Shown piece after piece: positions 23,901-38,900 of a stretch of 64,000 nt of DNA. The DNA comes from Harmonia axyridis. Taxonomy: Eukaryota; Arthropoda; Insecta; Coleoptera; Coccinellidae. The notes under the pieces are model-generated. The model saw only the letters and a program-made list of their open reading frames with translations. It searched no databases and was not told the DNA's origin. The position numbers and the translations under genes were made by a program. Location of the stretch: contig NC_059502.1 of NCBI RefSeq assembly GCF_914767665.1, positions 13,516,001-13,580,000 of the forward strand, written 5' to 3'. The first letter of the stretch is position 1, and each line of letters begins with the position of its first letter.

Positions 23901-26900
23901 ACCACAAAAACTTATGGGAGGACATGAAGAAGAACAGGAAAAGATCTGTCATGGAAGCAGCATTGATTACGAAGGATAGAATAGAGTGGAAGGAGTTTAT
24001 GTTTAGAATAATGGGGAGACATTTCTTTTATTATTCTATACACCGTAAAGTATTTTATGGGTTACAGATTAAATATATATCTATATTTTAACGCGATTCA
24101 CTTTTTTCCAATGTTACAAATTGTTCAAACTGAAGAACATTATTTTTTCTAAATAATTCTATTTAAAATATGGATATTTATCCATCGAGCAAAAATCGAA
24201 CCAACCGAAAATCTCAGAAGAGGTTTTCATTCGAGTAACAGTATATATTATTTATTCACTTGCGAATTACAATGAGCTGTGCGATATTGACTAGTATGAA
24301 CTGTCGGGCCAATATTCCACACAAAGTCACAAACGGAATGCAGCATCTCATTAGATATGCAACATGGCGACTGTGCAAAACCAGTATGAGGACCCATCGC
24401 GTAGTCCACCAAACCAGAATAATTGAGATGCCTAATAAATAGGGATGGGACATAGGTAATCATCGACGTTTTTCGAACATCGATGTTATGCTATCGATAT
24501 CGATATTTGTATCATGAGTGTCTATGAGAATTCTCGTTATCGAAAAAAAATATATGTGTCGGCGATATACAGGGTGTTACCAAATAAGTGGAAAAGTTTT
24601 TAGGGGATGAATCTCTGTCGAATATTAAAGGGGGTTTTTCATAGAAACAAGTTAAAGCTCTTACGCCTTTGCTTGTGAAGAAACACGCTTCCACAAATGA
24701 GAATAAAATATTTATGATAAAGTTGCATTTTTGGGCATGTTTTAATAATAGGACCTATCTCCGAAGAATTTTTTTAATTTTTCAATGATCTTTCAAAGGG
24801 ATGTAATATGCAAACCCTATTGTTACCAGAACTTATTAAAGAAAAAACTTTCCAATTTGAAAATATGTGATTAATTTCAAAAATTTTTCACTCTTCTATT
24901 CTGTCCTTGAAAGCAATAGATTCCTAATGAACAAAAATAAAATACAAAATCTTGTTCATAAGATATAGTCCTCTTCACAACTATCCTTTACCCTGTTTAT
25001 GTTTCAGTTTTAGATGTAAAGCTGATGACCAACTTTCATACCATATTTTAGATGGTCTGCTAGGAGGTCTTTTCGAGTTTTTGGTTTTTAGCCCAATTTG
25101 TGCATTTGGCCTCATTCTTTCTGTCTACGTGATCTCTCCAACATCGTCAGTAGTTTTTTCATATTTCTATGAAATCTATTGGTAGATTTTGGTAGTTTCA
25201 GAAATATCTCTCCAAACTTGGCCAAGGATTTTTATCAACGCCAGCATCTTCAGCTCCTGTTGAAAGACAATTTTCTAGAGCTGCTCTTACAGTTACGAAA
25301 ATCCGCAATAGGTTAGGAGACAAATCACAAATCTATAAGATGCCTCACGTATCTAAGATCCTGGATGGAAAATTATGAAATCAAACAAAGCCTGGAGGTT
25401 TCTCACTATTAGGAAACTCAATTTTTTTTATTATTTTTTATGATTTAATTTATGTTTCTATTTAAAAAAAGTTGATATTTTCGGTTCTTTTTACAATAAG
25501 TTTAATAAATAAAAGTGTTTTTTGCAAGGTTCTTTCTCATTTCATCATTTTTTTATTGATGTGACACTACACAATAATATTTCTGAAAATCAAGTAGCTA
25601 TAAACTCAATACAATATATGATTCAATAGATATGATTCAATTACATGATGAATAAATACTTGACTTGACTTGAGATTAAAAAACTACTACATGACTTGAA
25701 ATCAAGTCAAGCTCAAGCCAAGTAGCTTGAAAATCAAGCCAAGCCGTGAATCCCTAACAACAACAACGATGTTTGAAAACAACGATACATCGATGATAAG
25801 GTTGTCACATCCCTATACCAAACTAGAATGATTGAGATGCCAACCTAATAAATGAGATGAGAAGTAAATCCGGATCCGTCCGTATCATTATAGAAATAAG
25901 ATGCTGCAAAAATTCCTCGTGATTCTTCAACTGAACAATTTGAATAATGGGCATTGTGTTACGATACACCATCAATAAATTTGCATAAATTTCGGGTTAT
26001 TAAGATGAAAACGTACCAGATCGCATGCTAAATGAACGTCATTCGCGTTGTTGGAATTCGAATTAATTTATCTCGTTTTGAAAACAGTTGATAAACGATT
26101 GAGGCGCTACATTTCGGAATGAGATGGCGCCTGAAGGAAATTACCAGCAAGGTCATTAATTCTTATTAATTACTGTGTTCTGGGGAATTAAAAATCTCTC
26201 AGATCAAACAGCTTAATGGATATAAATGATCGAGACAAGTATCATTCGACATTTTCTGCATGATGTTCAACTGTGACGCATTACATATCTCCAAACAGTT
26301 TATGCCTACTTACCTACTCTATTATTATTTCTAATGATAAACCTTTGAATCTTTGAAATTCTTCAAACGGAATCACCAATTCTGCTAAAAAGAAAGTAAA
26401 AACCAAATTAAAACTAACTTCCTAAGTAAGTACTCACAATGAGTACAAAAAGCAAAATATACTTTCCTACGAAATTAACGCACCACAAAAAATAAGACAA
26501 ATTTTCGTCAAAACTATCTGTCCGATTTTGTTTTTTTTTTAACATTATCAAGTTAGAATTGAACTTACACTTTAGGCTTATCGTTTTTCAACATTTACTT
26601 TTTTGATTCAGATAGAGGCAGTATACGCAATGTTTACATGTCCCCAACATGGTGAGATTACGTTGTCGGATTGTGATATATTTTCAAATCCACAATTCTA
26701 CTATATCGTTATGAATGTATATTATATTGAATGAAATATATTTATTTGAGTGATTCCCGATTAAATATGCAAATTTAAATATTTGGAATCCGATATTTTT
26801 CCTTATTGTCGAATTTATAATAAACAGAATATTTAATATTTTCTGAATCTACCTGCTGAAATCCAAAGTTTGGCAACTTTTTCTCTCCTAGTGTCATCGG

Positions 26901-29900
26901 TTGTTTCACGTCGTTTTTGTTTTTTGAATTTCTGATATATTTAGATATTTATTTCAAAATATTTTGTGTTAATATGAAACGTTGGTCCACTATGGGACAT
27001 AAGAAGTGCGTTCTTTGTGGAAAAACTCGCGAATTGAGTGAAATATCATAACTCTGATATGTTTTCATTTCCGCGCGCTCCATGTCAAATTTGATAGTTC
27101 ATGTTGGGGACAAAATTTGCTCACTGAAATTGACGCTAGTGCCAGTTGTTTCTTTTGATTTTGTTTCGTTATAAAATTTGAATCTTCATTTTCCATAAAA
27201 TCATATTCTGCTATAAATAGTGTTTTTCGAGTAATAAGAAAGATAATGAAATGAATAAAAAAAGAGAATATAGAAAAAAGGTGAGGCTAAAGTGAAAGTT
27301 TAATTCTAACTTGATAATGCAACTGTTACACATTTCTGTATTAATCACAAAGATGTTCTTCCTTCTACATTCCTTCTCTAATTGAATTGAAAGCTTTTTC
27401 AGAAAAGTCATACGATATTCTAGCGCACTGATCGTTAGGACGAAAAGCAGGTGCTGTTTACTGGGTGGTCAGAAAAACATAACACACTACAAGACCATAT
27501 GACCGATACAGCACGAATACAGTCTATATTTAGCCATAACATGACTTAAGTACCAGGAATAATAGAAACAAACTTTATTTGTATTTGTATGTACATTCAA
27601 TTATGGTTGAATGTTTTCCAATCGATTTGAAACCACGTTATTTGATTTATGTGGAAAATTTTTCTGATTCTACTCCTGGAACTGAAGGAAGACTTTCTTA
27701 AACTTTTCTGATGAATCTTAGCAGAAAAAACTAGATAATAATAATAAAATTGATAATCAAACAACAATAATTTGGTTAAAATAGTTAAACCTTACTCACA
27801 AAACGAAAACACATAATTCTGTAGAAAAAAGGAATCTATTCATATTGTTAAATAAAGTTGCATATTTCATTCTGGAAAATGTCGAAATCACTCAAAGGAA
27901 CAAAATTCAAATGACATACGCATTTACTTCAAATTGATGTCATCGTTGCTTTCTCACATAGAGAAATAAACACAGATAGAGGAAGTATACGCAATTTTTA
28001 CATGTCCCCAACATGGTTATATTACGTTGTCGGATTGTGATATATTTTCAAATCCACAATTTTACTATATCGTTATGAATGAATATTATATCGAATGAAA
28101 TATATTTATTTGAGTAGTTCCCGATTAAATTAGCAAATTTGAATATTTGTAATCCGATATTTTTCCTAATTGTCTAATTTAGAATGCAGAATATTTATTA
28201 TTTTCTGTATCCACCTGCTGAATTCCAAGGTTTGGCAACTTTTGCTCTCCTAGTCTCATCGGTTTGTTTCACTTCGTTTGCCGCGCTTGAATTTTGTTTT
28301 CTGAATTTCTGATATATTATTTAGGTATCTATTTATTTCAATATATTTTGAATTAATATGACACGTTGATTCACTATGGGACATAAGAAATGCGTTTTTT
28401 GTGGGGAAACTCGCGAATTGAGTGAAATATCGTATCACTGATATGTTTTCATTTCCGCGCGCTCCATGTCAAATTTGAAAGTTGGGGACATGATGATTGA
28501 TAATAATGAATTTTTCGAGGTTTTAGAAATATTTATCATATTTTTTTGTCAAATTAAGTATATCGCTTTCAAATCCAATCTTTGAGGTGGTCAATGAATA
28601 GGCATTATTTTTATATGTTCAAAAGGTTTATTCATAACACCAAAAGAATTTGACTTATTATTGAAGTGTTTGTTTTAATTTCACGGGTTCAAAAAACTTA
28701 GGCGGGGATTACCTCTCCCTTCACAGGTAGGATTATGGATTTATAATTTCATTAAAATAAATGTTGTCAAGGTCGTTCTTTTGAATAATAACATCCCACT
28801 TATCTTCAAGAACTGAGTGGAACTAATCGTCTCCGCTTTTGTTGGTTGATCTTCAGGGTCTAGGACATTAAACGAACGCGACCGCTTTCATTCAACTTCG
28901 AGAGCCACCTGAATATACCAGTATTGACAATATAACAATCATGTGTTATGTGTATTATGTCTCAAAAAAATGTTTTCAAGGTTCTGACAGTAAAAATATT
29001 GATTATGGGGAAGGAATATTCTTTAAAAGTATCTCGTGGTTGTCTTTTATGCTTTGAGAGCATTATTCAAGGTTTTGAAGGAATAAGTTCATTCTCTGGT
29101 ACATTTGTGCAATGCAATATAGGTTCTCTTCATTTCATTTTTAGTCCATACAGAAAATAAAACTTTTGGAGGTACTTTATAAAATTTGAAATATCTAAGA
29201 ATACAAAAATATTAAGGATAATATTCCGGTTTCAAAAATTTTTTTTTTTAAATAATAGCAATGCTAAATGGTATTTTATACAGGGTGATTGCCTATTAGG
29301 AGTTTATGAAAAGCTGATCATAATTTTGGGCCGAAAATTTGCATGTTGGGGTTTGACACAATGATCTACAACTGCCATTTTAAATAAGGAAGTAGTAGTC
29401 TGTTTCCGGTATAACCGGAAGTTGTAGATATCTGAAAATATTTTAGGGAGAAAGATGATTTTCTCAAATCCCAATATGCAAATTTTCAGCTCTAAATTAT
29501 AATTAGTTTTCCATAAACGTCTAATAAGCCATCACGGTGAATCACCCTGTATTTCAGGTATTCTGAGTTGAAATAATTTCTCTTTCGCCATTTGCAACAC
29601 TTTCACATAGAACGAGAAAAAAGCACGAATCACTATTTTTCTTTCATAATACTCACAGAACGTTTAATAGCTAATTATAACGAGTCACATGAAAATCTTG
29701 GAATTTGTGGTATATAAAATTCAGAAACGAAGAAATTAACACTATTCCCTTTCTGAGCTATCTCCTTAGTTAGAAAGGATCTTTAGAAAACTACTTATAA
29801 TTAACTCTTTACAAGGAATGGAACAACACATAAATTATCTAGTTTCTCTGAATGTTGTAGAGTTGGTAATCATCAAATACTCAGAAATTGAAAATAATCC

Positions 29901-32900
29901 TTATTACAATCGAATATTTCGTTAATTAATTGATGATTAATTAACGTCATTAATTGTGAAACGTGAAACAACTTGATTTTTTATCCTTCTTTTCAAAGAA
30001 ATTTATCTGGTAAGAAAACATCGGGTTATTTGTTCTTTGTACAGGTACATATTGAACCTAACGTGTCATTGTCGTGCCAAACAAAATTTTTCACGGAAAC
30101 TGAGAGCTATATGCATGACTTTGGCACTAAAAATCGATTGAATATATAAGATAAATTTTAAAAACTTCCTCGAGGTGAAGTCAGGATCTCGTGTGTTTTT
30201 ATTCATATTACTATTCAAACTTCAATTCAGCTTGAAAAATTCCTTAAATTGAAAACTCTTTGTAAAACAGAGCAGTTGTTACTGTATATAACGACTCCGC
30301 TCGATGCTTGCTTAGGATGAGACAGAAAACAGAAATTTTGTTTTCTCGATAATTGAAAAATTATACGATTGAACTGAAATGGGGTGATCAGTTACATAAT
30401 TCTGGAAGAAATGTCCGTTCATGCTTTTGAGAGGATCGTTACGTTCAGAGATAAATACATTTTTTTTTTTAATTTCGATTGAATCTATACTTTCATAGCA
30501 ATTAACTGAAATTTTGTGTTTATATACATTTTTATTCGTGCAGTATACACACAAAATGCCCAATGGGAGATTAGGAGAAGGTTTAATTGAATTTTACGTC
30601 ATAAGCGAACGCCATGACCTAACGTTTCCGCCATAATTTCAAATTAGTAAATTTTTTAGAGCAGAGCAAGCTGTATATTGAGGAAGTTCAAAAGGAACTT
30701 CAAGAAAAGAAGGAAGCACAAAAAAGAGTTTATATTTTCGTATACTCTTCATTTTTTTATTAATCTGTCTTTTATCCAAAGAACATGAATCGGAAAACAT
30801 TAATTTTTTTTTTTAATTTTACTATAAATTAATACCAGAATTTTAGAGTAAATATACCAACTTATAAAATAAAAGAATTTCACGGTAGATACAAATCAAA
30901 TCATAAGAACAGTTTTTTTAATTCAGTTGTAATAGCTAAACGTAGTAACAATATTATAATAATCATAATATTAGAAATAGCACATAGGGCGAGACCTCAG
31001 AGTAATAAACATAGATAGAGGGAGCATACATCATTTTCAGTAAGCAAATTTTTTCCCCAACATGAACTTTCAAATTTGACATAAAGCGCGCGGAAATGAA
31101 AACATATCAGTGATACGATATTTCACTCAATTCGCGAGTTTCTCCTCAATGAACGCACTTCTTATGTCCCATAGTGAATCAACGTTTCCTATTAACTCAA
31201 AATATATTGAAATAAATACCTAAATATATCAGAAAACAAACTTCAAGCGCGACAAACGACGTGAAACAACCGATGACACTAGGAGAGCAAAAGTTGCCAA
31301 ACCTTGGATTTCAGCAGGTAGATACAGAAAATAATAAATATTCTGCTTATTATAAATTCGACAATTAGGAAAAATATCGGATTCCAAATATTCAAATTGA
31401 CATATTTAATCGGGAATTAGACAAATAAATATATTTCATTCAATATAATATAGATTCATAACGATATAGTAAAATTGTGGATTTGAAAATATATCACAAT
31501 CCGACAACATAATCTAACCATGTTGGGGACATGTAAAAATTGCGTATACTCCCTCTATCTATATTAATTACTCTATGGTATCCACAAAGATTGATTTTTC
31601 TTCAAATATTGTCAATTTGTGGTAATCCTGCATCACAGGAGAGGATTTCAAAATCGTTTATCATCATCATCAACCCTATACTTCGTTATTTGCTATAAGG
31701 AATAAGTGACAATAGGATGTGTATTCCCTCAAACGAAAAAATAAACCCGACCGAAAAACTCCACGAATCAAGAGGTCCTTTTTCGGTCCCGACTTACGTC
31801 TAAACAGGTACCATTTCCAGGAACTGTTGCGGCACCACCACTGTGCAGCCGTTCAGTCTGAAAAAAGAAATCCGAAAAAAAAAACCAGTTGCAGCAGACA
31901 GCGTTGCACCAGCCGAGGAGAGTCGTGAGACGAGAGAGATCACGTGGGAATCTACAACGAGATGTTTATAGTTAAACAGGTAGATGAGATGTGTCATGAT
32001 ACAGGTGTGGGTCGCAATGGGCCTCATCGTATAGCACCGCGTTGCGATACTTGAAAGGGGGCCACAGGGTGGGAATAAGGGGTGGAACGGAGAAGTTATT
32101 GACCGGGGATTCATTGTATAAACGCTGTGAATTTTGGAGATTGATTGTGAGAGAGAGTTTATTGGTGTTCTTACAATTTCAAGAATTGTTTGAACAGATC
32201 ATTACTAAAGACCAAAGGGTGTTATTTTTAGAGCTATAGAACTTTGAATTGCAATAAAACAACGATGGACTATTCGATTGACATGAATTTTATTTATCCG
32301 CAAGATAATCTTGTGGCATTACATTTTAAATATGATTTCTGGCATATGACCGCCTCGGCAGGCTCGGGTGTAGTCCAATCTGGATACCCAATTTTCGATT
32401 ACTTTTTCCATCATTTGTGGCCGTATATCGGCAATAACAAGGCGAATGTTGTCTTCCAAATGGTCAAGAGTTTGTGGCTTATCCGCATAGACCAATGACT
32501 TTACATAGCCCCACAGAAAGTAGTCTAGCGGTGTTAAATCACAAGATCTTGAAGGCCAATTCACAGGTCCAAAACGTGAAATTAGGCGGTCACCAAACGT
32601 GTCTTTCAATAAATCGATTGTGGCACGAGCTGTGTGACATGTTGCGCCGTCTTGTTGGAACCACAGCTCCCGGACATCATGGTTGTTCAATTCAGGAATG
32701 AAAAAGTTAGTAATCATGGCTCTATACTGATCACCATTGACTGTAACGTTCTGGCCATCATCGTTTTTGAAAAAGTACGGACCAATGATTCCACCAGCCC
32801 ATAAAGCGCACCAAACAGTCAGTTTTTCTGGATGTAACGGAGTTTCGACATACACTTGAGGATTAGCTTCACTCCAAATGCGCAGTTTTGTTTGTTGACG

Positions 32901-35900
32901 TAGCCGTTCAACCAGAAGTGCGCTTCATCGCTAAACAAAATTCGCTTATGAAAATCGGGAACAACGGCACATTATTTACGAAATAAAATTGCACTATTTG
33001 CAAGCTTTGTTCAGGTGTAAGTCTATTCATGATGAATTGCCAAACCAAACTGAGAATATATCACTTGACAGCTGTTAAATCGGTTGCCATCTTGAACAGT
33101 AATGTCAACTCAAAGTTATATACCTCGTAAAAAAACACCCTTCATAATGAAAGATTAACAGGAACAAAATTTCATAAAACTTAAAACAACACTAAAACAG
33201 AATTAGGTAGGAAGTATTGTTGCAGAAGCAGTTTGAGTAAGTGAAATGCATAATGAATAGATCTAGAGTATTGTTATGCTGTAAAATCATTTTTTCATGT
33301 CTCTCGTTGTATTGCAGCCGTTTGTCTTTCAATGCTGAGCTCAACCGCATTAATTGCGTTCGATAACGATCGCCTGTGATTGTTTCAGTCAGTTTTAATA
33401 ACTCATAATACACTACGCCGAGCTGGACCCACCAAATACGGAGCATGACCTTGGAACCGTGAATATTTAGTTTGGTCGTGGACGTGGAAGCATGGCCGGG
33501 ATATCCCCATGATTTTCTGGGCTTAGGATTATCGTAATGAACCCATTTTTCGCCTCTAGTAACAATGCGTGGAAGAATCCCTTCCGTATTTTCCTTGCAA
33601 GTAGCTGTTCACAAGCAAACAAACGCCGTTCAACATGTCTCGGCTTCAACTCGTACGGCACCCAATTTCCTTGTTTCTAAATCATTTCCATGACTTTCAA
33701 GCATTTTGAAATGGCTTGTTGCGTCGTTCCCAATGATCCTACCAATTCTTGTTGAGAGTCTTGACCAAGTAATGCCTCCAATTCTGCATCTTCGAAAACA
33801 TACTCTTTCCACCGTCATTCTAGTCTTCAACGTCAAAATCACGGTTCTTGAAGCTTTGAAACCACTACGTACGTTCTGTCAATAAAAATATTGTTGATCG
33901 TACGGAATATAAATTTTTTAACATTCAGAAATCAGACCTCAATTAACTTTTACAAATTAAAAATAATGAGACTAAAAAGACTAAAGAGGTAGAGAAATAT
34001 TTCCTCTTTTTAGACTTAAAAACTTCTATATTTATAAGAAATCCGCCAGTACAAGGAATACTTATTCCAGTTGAAATAATTGGACCTTTCATAATATGTT
34101 TTGTTTTCTGACTGAGGCCAGTTCGATTTGCTTGGCTAAGATTGACTTTCCAGAACCTTCTGGATCTCCTCATTCAAATAATTTCCTTTCATTTGTCTGT
34201 ACTTCTTTCATGAGTTTCAATTAATTTTTACTTCTCACTACTTCGTAAATATCTACTAAGCCTGTGTCTTCGTCATTTCCTAGTGTTTTTCTTGTTTTTT
34301 CAACACAATGTCTTGTCTGTTAATTATGTCCTTTCATATTGAATCCTTATAAACTCATGAAACTATACAGAAAAAGTACTTTTAAGTTGAACATGAACAT
34401 TATGTTCTTACTATTTAGGTTGGTTCTTAAGGATTTTTCTCATTCTCTTAATAAAATGGGTTGTTGTTTCACTTTCATTTTTTGCAGGTCCATTTTTCTT
34501 CTTTGATTTATATATTAACTCACGAAACTTCAGCAATGGTGAAGTTTTAATTTCTGGTAGAATATTTAATCAATTTTCTAGAATTCTGCATAGCAATAGT
34601 ATATGAGGTAATAAGCTCTTATAGCTTACAATAAAGTCTGATGTGTGTAGTTTTTGTTATTGTGTAAACCTTCAAATCATTTCAGTAGAAATTCAACACA
34701 AATTCAATTGGATGATGAATCTATAAATCTTTTGTTTCAAGATAAGGTTGACTTATAGACTAGTTGCAATTGTAACCTGACTACTAACAAAACTGTACTT
34801 CCTCCCACCTATGCCAGTTCAGAAGACCTAACAGGTAACACTCACAGATTAAAAGAATTAGGAAAACGATAACAAGAACAAGGTTAATGACAACAATAAA
34901 TCTCCCTTTGTAACAGTTTCTTCGAAACTAAAAACACTCACAATCGATAATGGTTTCTGATATGGATCAAGCACCATGATATAAAACGACGTTATTGGAC
35001 TTCTAAATCGCTTATCCCAATTATTAGAAAGTTTCAATACCGACCTGGACCGCATAATATACTATACAGCACACCTGTTTGGAATAGCAGCAAGAATGTA
35101 GACTTGACTTAAGAACTGCTCTTCGCGTCTTGAACACCTGGTTGCCATCGGCAGAGGAGATGTACCGTTTTACACCCTCAATTAACCGATTGTTACCTAT
35201 CTCTTTTATCTCTCTATTGTCCTCTGCCAGTTGGTTATTATGAGTGAATTTGGGATACCGATGATCTCGAGAAAGGCTGTGCATTTATCATTTTGAACTG
35301 TATGGATGTTATAGGATTTTGTTTACAGATGGAACCTCTCTTGGCCCATTAGAATGATAGGTACTGTTATTATTCGATAATATTCGTGATTTATACTAGT
35401 ATTTTTATATATTTAACACGATGGTTAAATATTTCATTTAAATATTTTGTGGAGGTATCGTGAATTCAATTTTCTGGTTGAGCCAACTGATGAAGGTCCA
35501 TCCTCGAATTCGAGATTATCCGTCCGTTTAACCGTAAATACGATAACTCTCAAATGGAATGACCTAGAAACTTGAAATTTTCAGGATATGTTCGGATTTC
35601 GAATAGGTTGATTTCGTTAGTAGGCAAAATTCAATTTGGTGTTCGAGATTTTGTCTCCTGATGAATTTAAACAATGTATTTGATCGGAATTGAAATTGTA
35701 GAAAGATGTAGAATATCATTTTCGAGATGAATATGAAATGTCATCCTGATTGCCCCAGCAGAACTAGAGACAATTCATAAAGAATTCCCGAAAATATAAA
35801 CAATAATTTAAGAAAAAAGTCCTATAAAAATGGGCCCGCAAACTCTTTCTTTTCGAGACACTGGGTGTTTCTCGTAGTCGTTTTTCTGTGATGCTTATAA

Positions 35901-38900
35901 CAGTTTATCGAATTTTTATTGATCTTCCCTTCGCAAGATTTTCAACTTAAATTTGGCATAGATATTTCATTTTCATCATGTGATATGCTAATTTTGAATG
36001 CAAAATGCTTCTTGTAGTTCTGTCGTATCTGCTGCAGATTCCGAGGAAAAATTTTCAAATAATTTTCTAGTAATCCTCAGTAAAATCCAAATTAATATAA
36101 AGATCCAGTTAGAAAGTTGTGATGAATAAATTAATTGTGAGTTTTGGTGTTTATTTACCCAATCAGCACCAAAAATTGATAAAAATTCGATAAACTGTTA
36201 TAATCCTAACAAAATACTACAAGAAACACCCTGTACCTCGAAAACAAAGCGTTTGCGAGCCAAAGTTTATAGGATTTTTTTTCTCCAATTTAGGAGGTTT
36301 CCATTTTCCTTTTAAATATTTTTGTATATCACTTAGTTTTGTTTCTGTCCTGATTTCCTTTGTTTCCAGCGATTAATTTAATTGTATAATATGTAAGAAC
36401 TTTATCAGAGTTTAAAGTTTTCAAAATGAAATATCAATGTCAGGTCATTTGGATTGTTTATTTACCGAAATGAACTCCATTATTATTATTATTATTGGAT
36501 GAATCATCAAGATATTGATTTTTTTATAAATAAATCATTTCATTGAGCCAAATTATACAGGGTGTTTCCAAATTAGACGTGAACCTTGGGGGACGTTGTT
36601 ACATACCCTTCGAGATATTCTGTGTGAGAAAGAGGAAGAGAAGTTATTAAATATATAGTGAAATCTGCAGATTTCTTGTATATTTGATTTTCAAATAATT
36701 TTTCTAGTCTCAGATTCAATCCTTTTCGACATTTTTCATAATATGTCAAAACTTCGTGTACCCTACGCATATTACGAGGGCAATCCGATAAGTTTCTTCC
36801 TCAAGCAACTTTAACCAAACACAGTTGGCCAAACTATCATCGAAATTTTAGCAGAAAATATCCAGATTTCTTCGCCGACAGATAGCCTCTCTCCTCCTTT
36901 CTTTGTCTCAACCTTCATTCCGTTCGGAGTCGCACGATCTGAAGATTAAAAAAATTCCCAACACTCGAAGAACCTAAGAACGGGGCAGTCCATATAGGTC
37001 TGCCCTTCATTCTCGAATGACAGGCGAAGTAAATCATGTTCTTTTGTTTTCGCCTTGCCTGGCGACCTGCAGGCTGGCCGGGCGATTGGAACACTCCACA
37101 AATGTCGGGTCATCGAGATGCTATGAGGTGCTTCTTACAGGTGCGGATCGGGATATTTCTTAGCGTGTTAACATCTGGCCTGTGAGGCCTGATCCGTTGG
37201 GATCACTACAAGGAAGGAGGCAAAAGGTTAACTTCAAATAATAATACAAGACAGAAATATTGTTAAATAAAAAGAAGGCTGTTACTTCCTAGTTCATTTA
37301 TTTGGTAACTTGTTTCGCTCAAAAACGCCCGAGCATCATCACAGTCCCACTAAAAATACAAGAGTTTCCACATTATACAACTTCACACAAAATATCTTCT
37401 CACCTGAACTCTCAATTAGATTCGTCAATTATTAAAAAAGTACAGGAATTATATCTCAACATTAATCTCATATAAAATTCTTATCTTCTAAAATGGCCAC
37501 AATTAAAATAGAAAATAAACAAGAAAACCAGAATCACAGAACAATAACGAAGTTTTTTAACATCTTTTCCTATAATAGATATTTCATCAAACAATCATTA
37601 TCAAAATCTATGTGAGCATTCAACATCAAATTATTATTCAATTTTTATGTTTCAAAATTTCGAATTTTTCTAATTATCTTTTTATTTAATAATAAACAAC
37701 TTCCTACATGGACATTATTATTTGTATTAGAAATATTGTTGGAATGAATTTTTTTATTATTATAATCTGGTAAAAAAGTCCTGAAAAGCAAAGAAAAATT
37801 CAATTTTATAATTGAACATAGTTGCCTTCGAGGGATATACTGCGCTTATAGCGACCTTCCAACTTTTCGGTACCATTTTTGTAGTACGATTTGTCTTTCG
37901 CTTCACAATAGGCCTCAGTTTCGGCAATTACTTCTTCATTGGCACTGAATTACTTTCCAGCGAGCATTCTTTTGAGGTCTGAAAATAAGGAAAAGTCGCT
38001 GGGGGCCAGATCTGGCGAATACGGTGGATGCAGTAGCAATTCGAAGCCCAATTCATGCAATTTTGCCATTGTTTCAATTGATTTGTGACACGGCGCATTG
38101 TCTTGATGAAACAGCACCTTTTTTTTCTTCAAATGGGGCCGTTTTCAACGATTTCATCTTTTAAACGATCCAATAACGCTATTTAATAATCGCTGTTGAT
38201 GTTCTGGCTCTTTTGGAGGTAATCAATAAATATTATACCTTGCGCATCCCAGAATATTGCCATAACCTTGCCAGCTGACTGTTGTGCTCTTCCTCGATTT
38301 GGATTCGCTCCATCGTGTGCAGTCTACTCAGCTGATTGTCGATTGGACTCCGGAGTGAAGTGATCGAGTCATGTTTCATCCATTGTCATATATCGATGCA
38401 AAAATTCAGGTTTATAGCACTTAAACAGCTCCGAACACTTCTCAGAATCATTAACACGTTATTGCTTTTGATCGATTGTGAGCTGGCGCGGCACCCATTT
38501 TGCACATAGCTTTCTCATGTACAAATATTTGTGAATGATATGATGTACACGTTCAGATGATATCTTCACTATGTCTGCTATCTCGATCAACTTCACTTTA
38601 CGGTCATTCAAAATTATATTGTGAACTTTTTTGAGTTTTTCGTCGGTGACAGCCTCTTTTGGGCGTCCACTGCGTTCGCCGTCTTCGGTGCTCATATCAC
38701 CACGTTTAAACTTAGTATACCAATCAATGATGGTTGATTTTCTTGGTGCAGACCCCGGAAACTATTCATCGAGCCAAAATTTTGTTTCAACTGTATTTTT
38801 TCCCTTCAAAACTCCACTACGCAAATTTTCAGCATATAAATATGATAAGTTTTCCATAAACGTCACCATCGTGGTGAATCACCTGTATAAAAATATAAGT

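Larger units (their letters stand above)
24440..25815 (+). mobile_element. hAT-type DNA transposon, internally deleted
   Basis: Ends are inverted: TAGGGATGGGACATAGGTAA... at 24440, and ...TTGTCACATCCCTA at 25815, which reads TAGGGATGTGACAA. The ends also share ATCATCGATG-type blocks. The inside retains only the transposase C-terminus. A direct repeat of about 35 bp (CCAAACCAGAATAATTGAGA... / CCAAACTAGAATGATTGAGA...) flanks the element on both sides, longer than the 8-bp target duplication of hAT elements, so insertion was probably between two pre-existing repeats. Confidence 0.75.

Noticed and set aside
25560..25745. CRISPR-like or satellite array
   Set aside because: The short CAAGTCAAG repeats are irregular, without unique spacers, and belong to the hAT element in a eukaryotic genome.
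32042..32239. Possible tail of a gene upstream of the DD41D mariner
   Set aside because: The open frame runs straight into the mariner end and has no splice or domain support.
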